From Hyphomicrobiales bacterium (GTDB taxonomy: Bacteria; Pseudomonadota; Alphaproteobacteria; Rhizobiales; Rhizobiaceae): a stretch of 64,000 nt of DNA. Below the pieces are notes generated by a model. The model ran no database searches, was not told the origin of the DNA, and saw only the letters and a list, made by a program, of their open reading frames with translations. This document shows, piece after piece, positions 34,899 through 43,558 of the stretch. Location of the stretch: positions 630-64,629 of the forward strand of contig UBXV01000018.1 of assembly GCA_900469625.1 (NCBI GenBank). Reading direction: 5' to 3'. Made by a program: the position numbers and the translations under genes. Within the stretch, counting starts at the first letter, position 1. Each line of letters starts with the position of its first letter.

Positions 34899-35897
34899 AT
34901 GGCTAAAAAACTTGGAATTTCGCTTCGCCTTGCAGCGCTCGCCGGAGCGTTCGCATCGATGATGACGGCGGCTTCCGCCGCCGAGGAAATCTCGTTCAAC
35001 ATGTCGTGGTTGCCGCAAGGGAGCGTTGGAGGCGTTCTCGTTGCCAAGGCCAAGGGCTTTTACGACGAGGCAGGTCTCAACGTTTCGGTCTACCAGGGCT
35101 ATGGCGGACAGCGCACGGTCAACGAAATCGACCAGGGCCTGTTCGATATCGGCTACGGCGATCCGGTGAGCGTCATTCTCAACCGCGTCAACGGCGGCAA
35201 GGCCGTGTTCGTCGGCTCGATCAACACCGTCTGGCCGGGGGCACTCTGCTATATCCAGAAGGACGGCGAAAAGACACCCGTGCTTGCCGATTTCAGCGGC
35301 AAGTCGGTTGGCGGCGGCGCAACGTCCCCGGTCCAGAACATCGTGCCGGCCTGGCTGGAGCAGAATGGTCTTCCGAAGGATCACCTGAAGCTCCTGCGGA
35401 TGAACCCGGCGGTCATCACCTCGTCGTTCCTGGAAGGCCAGGTCGATCTGGCCGAATGCTGGGAAGGCGCCAGCCTGCCCATCCTGAACGAGAACGCACA
35501 GGAGACCGGCAAGAAGATCGGCATGATCAAGTACCGCGATTTCGGTCTCGACATGTACGGCAGCGGCTTCGTCACCACCGAGGCGATGCTGGCTGAGAAG
35601 CCCGAAGTCGTCGACAAGTTCCTCGACGCCTCCTATCGCGGCTACGAATACATGGCCGCGCATCCGGAGGAAGCCGCCGACCTGATCGTCAAGCAATATC
35701 CGACGCTGAAGAAGACGGTCGTGCTCAACCAGATCAAGCAGATCAATGCGCTGGTGCGCGATCCGCACGCCGAAAACAAGGATCTCGGCTTCGTTCGCGC
35801 CGACCGCATGGAAAAGACGATGGGCTTCGTGCGCGAAGCATTCGTCGTCGACGACAGCATTAAGACCGTCGACCTCTACCGCAACATCAGTCGCTGA
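34899..35897 (+). CDS. ABC transporter substrate-binding protein, NMT1/THI5 type
   Basis: The 332-residue protein has a signal peptide (AALAGAFASMMTAASAAEE) and the NMT1/THI5 binding fold: FNMSWLPQGSVGGVLVAKAKGFYDEAGLNV, DIGYGDPVSVI, then FSGKSVGGGATSPVQNIVPAWL. Related proteins bind pyrimidines, thiamine precursors, riboflavin, taurine or aromatic sulfonates. GAGGAGG precedes the ATG. It belongs to a set with a permease and an ATPase and is interrupted by a VOC gene, so its ligand is probably the compound broken down by the island. Confidence 0.9.
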   Translation: MAKKLGISLRLAALAGAFASMMTAASAAEEISFNMSWLPQGSVGGVLVAKAKGFYDEAGLNVSVYQGYGGQRTVNEIDQGLFDIGYGDPVSVILNRVNGGKAVFVGSINTVWPGALCYIQKDGEKTPVLADFSGKSVGGGATSPVQNIVPAWLEQNGLPKDHLKLLRMNPAVITSSFLEGQVDLAECWEGASLPILNENAQETGKKIGMIKYRDFGLDMYGSGFVTTEAMLAEKPEVVDKFLDASYRGYEYMAAHPEEAADLIVKQYPTLKKTVVLNQIKQINALVRDPHAENKDLGFVRADRMEKTMGFVREAFVVDDSIKTVDLYRNISR

Positions 35898-35915
35898 GGT
35901 CGGCCCAAACCTGGG

Positions 35916-36467
35916 ATGAGGAACATGAAGAAGAAGATCAACGTGCGGAAACTCGGCCACATGGTGCTGATGGTCCGCGACATCCACAAGTCCGTCGACT
36001 TCTATACCAATGTCGTCGGCCTGGAGGTCTCGGACTGGATCGAGGACAAGATGGTGTTCCTGCGCGCAGGCAGCGACCATCACGATCTTGCCCTGTCGCA
36101 GCTGCCGGCGGATTCGCCCGATCGTGACGACCTGCCGAAGTATACGAGGCCCGGCCTCGAACACTTCTCCTATCTCGTCGACAGCCTCGAAGACATGGAA
36201 GCTGCCGCCGAGATGCTGCAGGAACGGGGTGTCGAGATCGTGCGCGGCATCGGCAAGCACGGTCCGGGCGCCAATTGCTTCCTCGTGTTCAAGGACCCGG
36301 ACGGTAACAACTGCGAGATCTACTGTGACATGATCCAGGTCACCGAAGAAAACCCGCACACGCCGCAGGTTTGGGAGCGCAACATCGACGCCTTCGACCA
36401 ATGGCGCTTCAAGCGCTTCGTCGTGCCGCCACCGCATCAGGTGGTCAAGGACAAGCAGGGTCAGTGA
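35916..36467 (+). CDS. VOC-family protein, extradiol dioxygenase-like
   Basis: The 183-residue protein has two VOC half-modules: LGHMVLMVRDIHKSVDFYTNVVGL with the first His ligand, and LEHFSYLVDSLEDMEAAAEML with another; FKDPDGNNCEIYCDM gives the final Glu. The set His, His, Glu fits the 2-His-1-carboxylate site of extradiol dioxygenases and related enzymes. A second start at 35925 is equally possible. It lies inside the NMT1-type transporter operon, hinting that it acts on the imported ring compound. Confidence 0.87.
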   Translation: MRNMKKKINVRKLGHMVLMVRDIHKSVDFYTNVVGLEVSDWIEDKMVFLRAGSDHHDLALSQLPADSPDRDDLPKYTRPGLEHFSYLVDSLEDMEAAAEMLQERGVEIVRGIGKHGPGANCFLVFKDPDGNNCEIYCDMIQVTEENPHTPQVWERNIDAFDQWRFKRFVVPPPHQVVKDKQGQ

Positions 36468-36472
36468 TCCCT

Positions 36473-36510
36473 GGAGCGTTTCGGTCCGAACCGGATGACG
36501 GAAACGCTCC
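36473..36510. repeat. Intergenic palindrome, rhizobial type
   Basis: GGAGCGTTTC (36473-36482) pairs perfectly with GAAACGCTCC (36501-36510). Elements built on a GAGCGTTTC palindrome are common between genes in Rhizobium and Ensifer. It stands between the VOC gene and the permease gene and could trim or protect the operon mRNA. Confidence 0.5.
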
Positions 36511-36632
36511 ACCGCACTGCTCTCAGGCATTGCCGACGGAAAACCGATCTGCTTTTCCCGGGAATGCTCCCGCGCGCCGGCGCCAGCCGGCGCGTCTCAC
36601 AACGGATGCCAACTCGCTCTTCGGAGGCCCAC

Positions 36633-37397
36633 ATGCCAGGCGTTAGTTCACGACTTGCCGCCTATAGCCAAGTCGTCTTGTTTTTCGGTGCTTTTCTACT
36701 CTTCTGGGAATATGGCGTCCGATATTTTGAAGTGAAAAGTTACATTCTGCCGCCGATCTCGGCGATCGCCGTCGCCGTCTGGGAAGCGCGCAGCGAGATC
36801 TTCGAGAATTCGATGTACACGCTTGCCGAGGTGCTGATCGGCTTCGGCGCAGCCGTCGTCGTCGGCGTCATGCTCGGCATGGTCGTCTATGTCTCGCCCT
36901 TTGCCCAGCGCACCATCTATCCGCTGGTGACCGCGCTGCAGACGACGCCGAAAAGCGCGCTTGCGCCGTTGATGATCGTCTGGTTCGGCTATGGCTTCAT
37001 CTCCAAGGTTGCGATGGCGTTCCTGTTTGCCTTCTTCCCGATCGTGGTCGCAACGCTCGGCGGATTTGCCGGCACGGCGAAGAACCTCGAGGAACACTTC
37101 CGTGCGCTGAATGCCGGCCCGTGGCGCACCTTCACCACGCTCAGGCTGCCGAGCGCCCTGCCGAGCTTCATCGACGGGTGTCGCGTGGCGATGCCGCTGG
37201 CGATGATCGGTGCGATCATCGGCGAACTTGTTGGCTCCGAGCGCGGCCTCGGCAACCTGATCATGCTGGGAACGGCCTCGACGCGCACCGACCTCGTCTT
37301 CGGCTGCATCATCGTGATCACCCTGATCTCGCTGGCTCTCTATGCGCTGATCGAGTTTGCGGCCAAGTCCGTCTGGTGGCGGGGAATTCAGGTATGA
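36633..37397 (+). CDS. ABC transporter permease, SsuC/TauC/ThiX type
   Basis: The 254-residue protein has six predicted membrane helices and the BPD_transp_1 EAA-type loop (KNLEEHFRALNAGPWRTFTTLRLPSALPSFIDGCRVAMPLAMIGAIIGE region). It forms the membrane channel of the NMT1-type importer. ATG 36633 follows GGAGG at five bases; the frame is open upstream but that part contains the palindrome. Its stop overlaps a possible ATPase start at 37394. Confidence 0.9.
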   Translation: MPGVSSRLAAYSQVVLFFGAFLLFWEYGVRYFEVKSYILPPISAIAVAVWEARSEIFENSMYTLAEVLIGFGAAVVVGVMLGMVVYVSPFAQRTIYPLVTALQTTPKSALAPLMIVWFGYGFISKVAMAFLFAFFPIVVATLGGFAGTAKNLEEHFRALNAGPWRTFTTLRLPSALPSFIDGCRVAMPLAMIGAIIGELVGSERGLGNLIMLGTASTRTDLVFGCIIVITLISLALYALIEFAAKSVWWRGIQV

Positions 37398-37420
37398 ACA
37401 TTTCCGTTCGGGAGGAAAAG

Positions 37421-38251
37421 ATGGTGTCGACAGCCTCGGCCGCAGCGCCGCAATCAGTCAACGTGGCAGACATGGGTTTGAAGATGACGGCGGAGCCGGC
37501 CGCCAACCATATCGAGGCGCGGGGCCTCAACAAGACCTTCGGCTCGTTCAAGGCGCTCGAAGACATCGATTTCGAAATCAGGAACCAGGAGTTCGTGTCG
37601 GTGCTCGGCCCGAGCGGCTGCGGCAAGAGCACGCTGCTGCGTATCGTCGCCGGCCTCATCCCTTACGAGAGCGGCTCGGCGACGATCAAGGGCGAGGCGG
37701 TACGGGCGCCGCGCCCCGACGTCGGCGTGGTCTTCCAGACCAACAACATGCTGCCGTGGCTGACGGTGCGCCGCAACGTCGAACTCGGTGCGCGCATCCG
37801 CAACATGCCGGCGGGCGCCCGCGATGCCGCCGTCGACAAGATCCTCGACGTGCTGTCGCTGACCAAGTTTGCCGATGCGCATCCGCATCAGTTGTCCGGC
37901 GGCATGCGCCAGCGCGCATCGATCGGCCAGGCGCTGGTTCTCGATCCGCAGATCCTGCTGATGGACGAACCCTTCGGCGCGCTCGATGCGCTGACGCGCG
38001 ACAAGCTCAACGTCGAATTGCTGCGCATCTGGCAGGAATCGCGCAAGACAGTGATGTTGATCACCCACAGCATCGCCGAAGCCGTGTTCCTCTCGGACAG
38101 GGTTCTGGTGATGGCAGACCGCCCCGGCAAGATCGTCGAGGAAGTGACGATCGACCTGCCGCGCCCGCGCAATGCCGCCACCACCCGCGCCATGCCGAAG
38201 TTCGGCGAATACGTCGCCTATCTCGGCAAGGTCATGGGCGTCGCCAATTAA
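37421..38251 (+). CDS. ABC transporter ATP-binding protein, SsuB/TauB/ThiY type
   Basis: The 276-residue protein has Walker A GPSGCGKST, the signature LSGGMRQR, Walker B ILLMDEPFGALDA and the switch His in LITHSIAEAVFLSDRV. It powers the NMT1-type importer. ATG 37421 is chosen because GGGAGG stands five bases upstream; ATG 37394 overlaps the permease stop (ATGA) and would add nine residues. A strong hairpin follows the gene at 38355. Confidence 0.93.
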   Translation: MVSTASAAAPQSVNVADMGLKMTAEPAANHIEARGLNKTFGSFKALEDIDFEIRNQEFVSVLGPSGCGKSTLLRIVAGLIPYESGSATIKGEAVRAPRPDVGVVFQTNNMLPWLTVRRNVELGARIRNMPAGARDAAVDKILDVLSLTKFADAHPHQLSGGMRQRASIGQALVLDPQILLMDEPFGALDALTRDKLNVELLRIWQESRKTVMLITHSIAEAVFLSDRVLVMADRPGKIVEEVTIDLPRPRNAATTRAMPKFGEYVAYLGKVMGVAN

Positions 38252-38354
38252 GGCACGTCCGGCAAACGTGCGGTCCGCTAGCGGCGCGCCGCCCGCTCAA
38301 AGGAATGGAGCGTTGCACCGGACTCGCCTAACCGGGGACGTTGCAATACCCGAT

Positions 38355-38395
38355 CTTGCCCGCCTCACTGGACGACCTCCGGCGAGGCGGGCAAG
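38355..38395 (+). terminator. Terminator of the NMT1-type transporter operon
   Basis: CTTGCCCGCCTC (38355-38366) pairs perfectly with GAGGCGGGCAAG (38384-38395). It lies 104 bp after the ATPase stop and is followed by TTGCGTTCG. The stem is long and GC-rich. Confidence 0.55.
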
Positions 38396-38513
38396 TTGCG
38401 TTCGTAAAGGTTCAGGGATCGGCGACCTTAATCAAGGTTGGCCCGATGCCAACTTCACCAGAAATGAAATCATCAGGCTGGCCTGTGCCGGCAAAAAACA
38501 GATTGGATCTCTC

Positions 38514-38945
38514 ATGCCCCAACTCACGCTCGATCTCGCCAACGGCATCATCGCGGTCGCCTTCGCAACGGCGGCGAAAGCCGGGATGAAGCCGCTATCG
38601 GTGGCGGTCCTCGATGCTGGCGGCCATCTTGTGGCGTTTCAAAAGCAGGATGGGTCGTCGATGCTGCGCTTCGAGATCGCGTCGGGCAAGGCCTACGGCG
38701 CGCTTGCCGTCGGCATGGGCTCGCGCTGGCTGAACAACACGGCGATCGAGCGGCCGCATTTCATTGAGGGTCTTTCGGCCGTTTCCGGCGGCCGCATCGT
38801 GCCGGTGCCGGGTGGCGTTCTCGTGCGCACAGTCGGCGGCGACCTCGTTGGCGCGGTCGGCATCACCGGGGACACGTCCGACAATGACGAGGCCTGCGCC
38901 GTTGCCGGTATCGTTGCGGCCGGCCTCGTGGCCGACGCCGGATAA
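38514..38945 (+). CDS. GlcG/HbpS-family protein
   Basis: The 143-residue protein matches the GlcG/HbpS (DUF336) family: PLSVAVLDAGGHLVAFQKQDG, then FEIASGKAYGALAVGMGSR and VGAVGITGDTSDNDEACA. Members occur beside glycolate, propanediol and aromatic-degradation genes and may bind heme or corrinoid, or protect enzymes; the exact role is unclear. The ribosome site is weak. It stands after the transporter terminator and is the last gene of the island on this strand. Confidence 0.85.
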   Translation: MPQLTLDLANGIIAVAFATAAKAGMKPLSVAVLDAGGHLVAFQKQDGSSMLRFEIASGKAYGALAVGMGSRWLNNTAIERPHFIEGLSAVSGGRIVPVPGGVLVRTVGGDLVGAVGITGDTSDNDEACAVAGIVAAGLVADAG

Positions 38946-39226
38946 CGCGAACCGCCGATCGGGTGCTCGCCCGGATACCGTGCTCGGCCCGCATCGGCGG
39001 GCCATCGGCACGGATCGGGCGGGTGCTGCCGTTGCCGACATCCGGTTCGTTGTCGCTTGCGACCGGTGCAATTGCACCGCGAAGTCATTTCAGAGCGCAA
39101 CAAAACTTGAATCACCCGATCAAACCGTCGCCTCCATTGGCAGGCAGGGTGCGTTCGTGCCCGGTTTTGATCGTCCCGATTTTAGCGTGTGAACAAGCTG
39201 GGCAGTGTTCGAATGAGGAGTGAACA

Positions 39227-39412
39227 ATGCGTAAGCCCAAGCTTAACCAGACTGTCCATGCCGTCACCGAACCCGGATACAAGCCGGTCGCCCTTCCGGC
39301 GGTGCGCGCCGCCCATCTGATGCTGAAAGGCAGAAACGACGCCGAAGCGCGCCGCGCGCAACGCAAGGCCGCTCTGCGGATCGTCAACCAGTTCGACCGC
39401 GAAACGGACTAG
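39227..39412 (+). CDS. Small hypothetical basic protein, 61 residues
   Basis: The frame starts at ATG 39227 with GAGGAG (39215-39220) at good distance. The peptide is basic and likely helical at its end (RNDAEARRAQRKAALRIVNQF). No family was recognised. The clear ribosome site and codon use make it more likely real than not. Confidence 0.55.
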   Translation: MRKPKLNQTVHAVTEPGYKPVALPAVRAAHLMLKGRNDAEARRAQRKAALRIVNQFDRETD

Positions 39413-40007
39413 AGGCGAGCCGTGCGAAGCTGACGACGGTTTCCCCAATTTCCTTCAGGCCGTACAACCAGGATCCACAGCCCCCGCAATCGGCCGCGAT
39501 GGTCGAAAGGCATCGGCGGTGCGGATTCACGCCGGTCGGCGAAGACCGCGTCGGTGCAAGCTGTCGAATAGCGCCGGCCGCCTGTGACCTCGCCTCGCGC
39601 CGGTGGCGGGACCGCGATCCCAGGTTCTTGCCCCGGGGCTTCGGATCATCACCCTGGTATCGTCGCTGAAGACGGCATTCGGCGACATACGCAAGCGGTC
39701 GTCGATGGCAAGGACCCGCCGCAGGTAAATGTGCTTCGCCGGAACGCGGCCAAATCTCGTTCAAATGCTGACATCGTTTTCACACGTTGGCCGGCAGTCA
39801 CGACGGTGAACGGTTTGGGCGAAGCCACCGGCCTGCTTGACGGCCAAAACGGCATGTGCGATTAATAGATCAATCAGTCAATTAAATAAACGAAACCGCT
39901 CGATCGGGATGCCTGCATTTCGTCTCGCCGCTTGCGCCAACGCCCCGAGATCCGATGTTCGCCCCTTGCAGGCCATACCTGTGCCGCTTCGCACCCCTGA
40001 CCAACGC
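39413..40007. other. Long intergenic region, no gene seen
   Basis: This 595-bp stretch has no convincing coding sequence on either strand; frames that stay open lack ribosome sites and protein-like composition. I checked it for cobalamin, TPP, FMN and SAM riboswitch landmarks and saw none. The end near 39860-39890 is AT-rich (repeated ATCAATCAGTCAATTAAATAA-like words) and may hold the promoter of the MFS gene. Confidence 0.5.
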
Positions 40008-41291
40008 ATGAAAACCCGGTCCATTCATATCCGCCGGCGATTGCCTGTTCTGGGCAGCGTGCTCGCCGGTGCGTTTTCGACGATCGGCAATTCGGTCGCC
40101 ATGGTGGCGTTGCCTTGGTTCGTGTTGACGCTAACGGGAAGCCCGTTGTGGACCGGCATTGCTGCGGCGGCGGGCATGTTGCCGATGATCGTCGGTTCGC
40201 TGGTCGGCGGCGGTCTCGTCGACCGCTTCGGTCCGCGCTGGATCGCTTTCACCGGCGATTTTACCAGCGCGCTGGCAGTCGCGGCCGTCCCGGTTCTCTA
40301 TCACCTCGACATGCTGGGGATCGGTACGCTCGTCGCGCTGATCGCGGTTGGCGCGATGATGGATGGCCCCGCGGCAATCGCGGCCGAGAGCCGCCATCCT
40401 GAACTGGCGCGCCTTGCCGGCTTCCGGCTGGAGCGGATCAAGGCGGCCGACGAACTGATCGAGAGTGCCGGCGTTCTGGTGGGACCGGCGCTCGCCGGGG
40501 TGATGATCGCCCTGGTCGGTGTCGAAGACACTCTGTGGCTGACCGCCGGCTGTTCGCTTGCAGCAGCCGTGCTCGACGTCCTGTCGCTGCCGACGCGTCG
40601 CCGGGCGAACGGTGCTCAGCCCGTCGCAATCGGCGTGCCGGGGGCTTTGGAGGCCGTCCGGTTTCTGCTGCGCGATCCGCTCCTGCGCAGCCTAATCACG
40701 CTCGGAACGCTGTTCGGCATCATTTTTGGCGCGCTACAGGGCGTCGTCATGCCCGCCTTCTTCAAGGAAAGCGGGCAAGGCGCCATGAATCTGGGGCTTT
40801 TCCTGTCGGCAACCGGCGGCGGTGCGATCGTCGGAACGCTTGCCTATGCGGCCTGGGGGCATCGGCTTCCCGGACGCAGCATTCTCGTCTTCGGCTGCGC
40901 CATCGAAGCGCTGTCCATCCTCGTTCTGGCATTTGCCCCGCCGGTTTCGGTCCTGATCGTGGCCGGAGCCCTCGCCGGATTGGCGACCGGACCCATCGGG
41001 CCGCTCGTGGCGACGGCCGTCCTTCGCCGCGTGCCCTCAAGGCTGCGCGGACGCGTCTTGGGCACGGCGGATGCGCTCGAGCTTTCGGCCATACCGGCGG
41101 CCATCGTCCTGGCTGGCGGCGCGGTCGAAGTTTTCGGCGCGCAATGGCTGCTCTTTGGCTGCGCTGCAGCCTTGGCCGGCACGACGCTGCTCGCCGTTTT
41201 CCTGCCCGGCCTGAAGCTGCTGGGCATGCGACGAGGCGGCAATGCAGAGGCTTCTTCGGCGGGCGGCGACGGCGTACTTGAAGGAGATTAG
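40008..41291 (+). CDS. MFS transporter, EntS/MFS_3-like exporter
   Basis: The 427-residue protein has about 12 hydrophobic segments, with GSVLAGAFSTIGNSVAMVALPWFVLTLTGSPLWTGI at the start and VDRFGPRW in the loop after helix 2, as in MFS_3/enterobactin-exporter-like carriers. Substrate unknown; drug or siderophore export is typical for the group. The start is uncertain: ATG 40008 gives the usual N-terminal length, ATG 39909 adds 33 residues, and neither has a strong ribosome site. Confidence 0.82.
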   Translation: MKTRSIHIRRRLPVLGSVLAGAFSTIGNSVAMVALPWFVLTLTGSPLWTGIAAAAGMLPMIVGSLVGGGLVDRFGPRWIAFTGDFTSALAVAAVPVLYHLDMLGIGTLVALIAVGAMMDGPAAIAAESRHPELARLAGFRLERIKAADELIESAGVLVGPALAGVMIALVGVEDTLWLTAGCSLAAAVLDVLSLPTRRRANGAQPVAIGVPGALEAVRFLLRDPLLRSLITLGTLFGIIFGALQGVVMPAFFKESGQGAMNLGLFLSATGGGAIVGTLAYAAWGHRLPGRSILVFGCAIEALSILVLAFAPPVSVLIVAGALAGLATGPIGPLVATAVLRRVPSRLRGRVLGTADALELSAIPAAIVLAGGAVEVFGAQWLLFGCAAALAGTTLLAVFLPGLKLLGMRRGGNAEASSAGGDGVLEGD

Positions 41292-41436
41292 AGGGTCGGA
41301 ATGTTCCGTGCCCGCTCGTGGCAGGCGCGCGGGCGGCTTCACCTGATCTTCGCGGCGACCTTTGACAGGAATGCCGGGCGCGTCGCCGCGCCCAGCTATC
41401 CCCGGGGAGGTAACCTGTTGGCGAACCGTCGGACGC

Positions 41437-42555
41437 TTAACTTGCGACCGCTTCGACGATCCGGCGGCTGGCCGAGACGATGTCGGTGTCCTGCAGCAAG
41501 GCGCCGCCGATCAGGTACATGACGTCGTTGCCGTAGGCTTCGCGCATCTCTGGCACCCGGCCGAGATTCATGCCGCCGCCAGGAGCCGGGACGATGGCTT
41601 TCGGGCCGCCCATATCGACCGCGCAGGCCTTGGCGATTGACTGGCATTCTTCGCGGGTAAGGCCGAAGCGGCCGCCGAAATTCGGATAGATCGCCGCATC
41701 GGCGCCCATCAGGCGCTGCAAGGCGCCGTAGAAGCAGCGATGCGAAAAGCCCGTATCCGGCGAAACGACATTGGCGCCCGAAAACGCAGGGTGCGAGACG
41801 ATCGGCAGGGTGAAGCCGGGATCGCAGGCGAGCGCGTGGATGGCGTCATAGCCGGCAAGGGCAGGCGAGATCATTACTCCGCCGGCGCCGGCCTCCTGCG
41901 CCATCGTTGCCCGCTCGAACAGTTCTTTTGCCGATGCAGTAATGTTCGGCACGAAACTCGTCCGCCCGCCACTCTTTGCATTGGCTTCGCCGACTGCATC
42001 GACGCAGGCGGCGAGGCGCTCGGCAAAGGGTGATGTCCGCTGGTCGACCAGCCCATGATCGTCCTTGACGAAATGCATGCCGCCGAGCGCGAAATCATGC
42101 GCGCGCCGGGCAAGCTCGGCTGAAGACAGCCCGACCGGTTTGATTGCCGACATCAACAGAGGTTGCGCGCCGATGCCGGCCCTTTGCCGCAAGCCGGCAA
42201 TGCCATGCTTCGGGCCGGGGCAAAGGGCGAGAATGCCTGCGGACAGGCCAATGTCCTCGACCTTCAGGCCCGGCTTGATCGAGCTGTTGCCGAAGACGAT
42301 GTTGAGGAACTGCAGGAAGTCGCCGCCGACGTCGTCCTCGCTGTAGGAGATGGTGGCGAGATAACCGGGCCGTCCGTCCGGATCTTTCGCCAGCGCCTCG
42401 AGTTGGCCGAGGATTTCGTCCTCGACATATCCTTTCGGCACGACGTCCCTCGGGATCTCGACGGTCTGTTCGAGGGCGATATCGAGCGCCCTTGCGCGTG
42501 CCTCCGCCTCGTCGGCGGCCCTGACATAATAGCTGACGGTAAACCGTGGAGCCAT
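41437..42555 (-). CDS. RubisCO-like protein (form IV)
   Basis: The 372-residue protein has the RubisCO fold: PGPKHGI (compare GPPHGI), SAIKPVGLS with Lys139 at the place of catalytic Lys175, HFVKDDHGLVDQ with Lys164 and Asp166 at the places of carbamylated Lys201 and Asp203, and PAPGGGMNLGRVPEM in the phosphate loop. Lys177 is replaced by Val141 and Glu204 by His167, and loop 6 is not conserved, so it cannot fix CO2. RubisCO-like proteins act as enolases or isomerases on methylthioribulose- or apionate-type sugar phosphates. It is the last gene of the mtnK-mtnA-transketolase operon; its ATG overlaps the upstream stop (TGATG). Confidence 0.93.
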   Translation of the reverse strand: MAPRFTVSYYVRAADEAEARARALDIALEQTVEIPRDVVPKGYVEDEILGQLEALAKDPDGRPGYLATISYSEDDVGGDFLQFLNIVFGNSSIKPGLKVEDIGLSAGILALCPGPKHGIAGLRQRAGIGAQPLLMSAIKPVGLSSAELARRAHDFALGGMHFVKDDHGLVDQRTSPFAERLAACVDAVGEANAKSGGRTSFVPNITASAKELFERATMAQEAGAGGVMISPALAGYDAIHALACDPGFTLPIVSHPAFSGANVVSPDTGFSHRCFYGALQRLMGADAAIYPNFGGRFGLTREECQSIAKACAVDMGGPKAIVPAPGGGMNLGRVPEMREAYGNDVMYLIGGALLQDTDIVSASRRIVEAVAS

Positions 42556-43556
42556 CAGAGCGCCTCCGCCTTCTGCGCCGAATGCACGTGATCGAGACGG
42601 ACCTCGGTCAGTTCGTCCTCGCCGATTTCGAGCGACCTGCCGGTCAGCTCCTCGATTGCGGCTACAAGCGCGCCGGCGTCGAGGCCATACTTCTTCATCA
42701 GGTACGGCTTCGAGGCGCCATGGGCAAAGGTGTCGTTCAGGCCGAGACGTTTCAGGCGGACGCCCAGTCCCTCCTCGGCGAGGATCTCGGCTACGATCGA
42801 ACCAAGCCCGCCGATGATGGTGTGGTTTTCCAGGGTGACGATGCCCTTTTTCCCGCGCGCGGCCTTGAGCAAGCCGTCTCGGTCGAAGGGCTTCAGCGTC
42901 GAGGCGTGCAGATGATGAAGCCCGATGCCGCGCGCCTCGATCGGCTTTGTCGCGCGTAGCGCCTCCTCGGTGCAGACACCGGAGCTGACGACGAGGATGT
43001 CGTCGCCTTCCGAAAGCGTGCGCAGCTTGTTGAACGCGAATGGCGCCGAGAACAGCCGGGGGACTTCGCCGCGCAGGATGCGGACATAGACGGGCCCGTC
43101 GACGGCGTCTGCAACCTCAAGGACAGTCTCGACCTCGGTCGCGTCCCCGGTTTCCAGGATCGTCATGTTCGGCACGGCGCGCAGCACTGCGATGTCCTCG
43201 ATCGCCTGGTGTGTGATGCCGCCGGGCGTGGTGATGCCAGGCAGGAAGCCCATCAGGCGCACCTTGCGGTTGGAATAGGCGATCGAATTGATCAGTTGGT
43301 CATAGGGGCGCCGGTAGAGGAACACCGAGAAGGTGTGGATGAAGGGCCGATAGCCCTGCATGGCAAGCCCGCCGGCAAAGGAGAGCATGTTCTGCTCTGC
43401 CATCCCCAGTGACAGGAACTGCTCGGGATGCCGGTCGCGGAAGCCGTCGACCTCGCAGGAGGACGTGAGGTCGGCCGAAAGGCAAAGCACTTCCGGGCGC
43501 GCAGTCGCGAACGCCTCGAAGGCACCAGCATAGGGGCGGTTGACGATTTCGACCAT
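42555..43556 (-). CDS. Transketolase, C-terminal subunit (split enzyme)
   Basis: The 333-residue protein covers the pyrimidine-binding and C-terminal domains of a transketolase. LSLGMAEQNMLSFAGGLAMQGYRPFIHTFSVFL carries the Glu that activates the thiamine diphosphate (Glu54), and TPGGITHQAIEDIAVLRAVPNM contains the substrate-phosphate His region. It starts two bases after the N-terminal subunit and overlaps the RubisCO-like gene by one base. Split transketolases often act on unusual sugars rather than in the pentose phosphate cycle. Confidence 0.92.
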   Translation of the reverse strand: MVEIVNRPYAGAFEAFATARPEVLCLSADLTSSCEVDGFRDRHPEQFLSLGMAEQNMLSFAGGLAMQGYRPFIHTFSVFLYRRPYDQLINSIAYSNRKVRLMGFLPGITTPGGITHQAIEDIAVLRAVPNMTILETGDATEVETVLEVADAVDGPVYVRILRGEVPRLFSAPFAFNKLRTLSEGDDILVVSSGVCTEEALRATKPIEARGIGLHHLHASTLKPFDRDGLLKAARGKKGIVTLENHTIIGGLGSIVAEILAEEGLGVRLKRLGLNDTFAHGASKPYLMKKYGLDAGALVAAIEELTGRSLEIGEDELTEVRLDHVHSAQKAEAL

Positions 43557-43558
43557 GG

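Noticed and set aside
39413-40007. Cobalamin or other riboswitch in the long gap
   Set aside because: No conserved core (for example a B12-box) was found, and the downstream gene is an exporter-like MFS protein with no vitamin link.
41437-42555. True carboxylating RubisCO
   Set aside because: Two active-site residues are replaced (Glu204 to His, Lys177 to Val) and no phosphoribulokinase or small-subunit gene is nearby.
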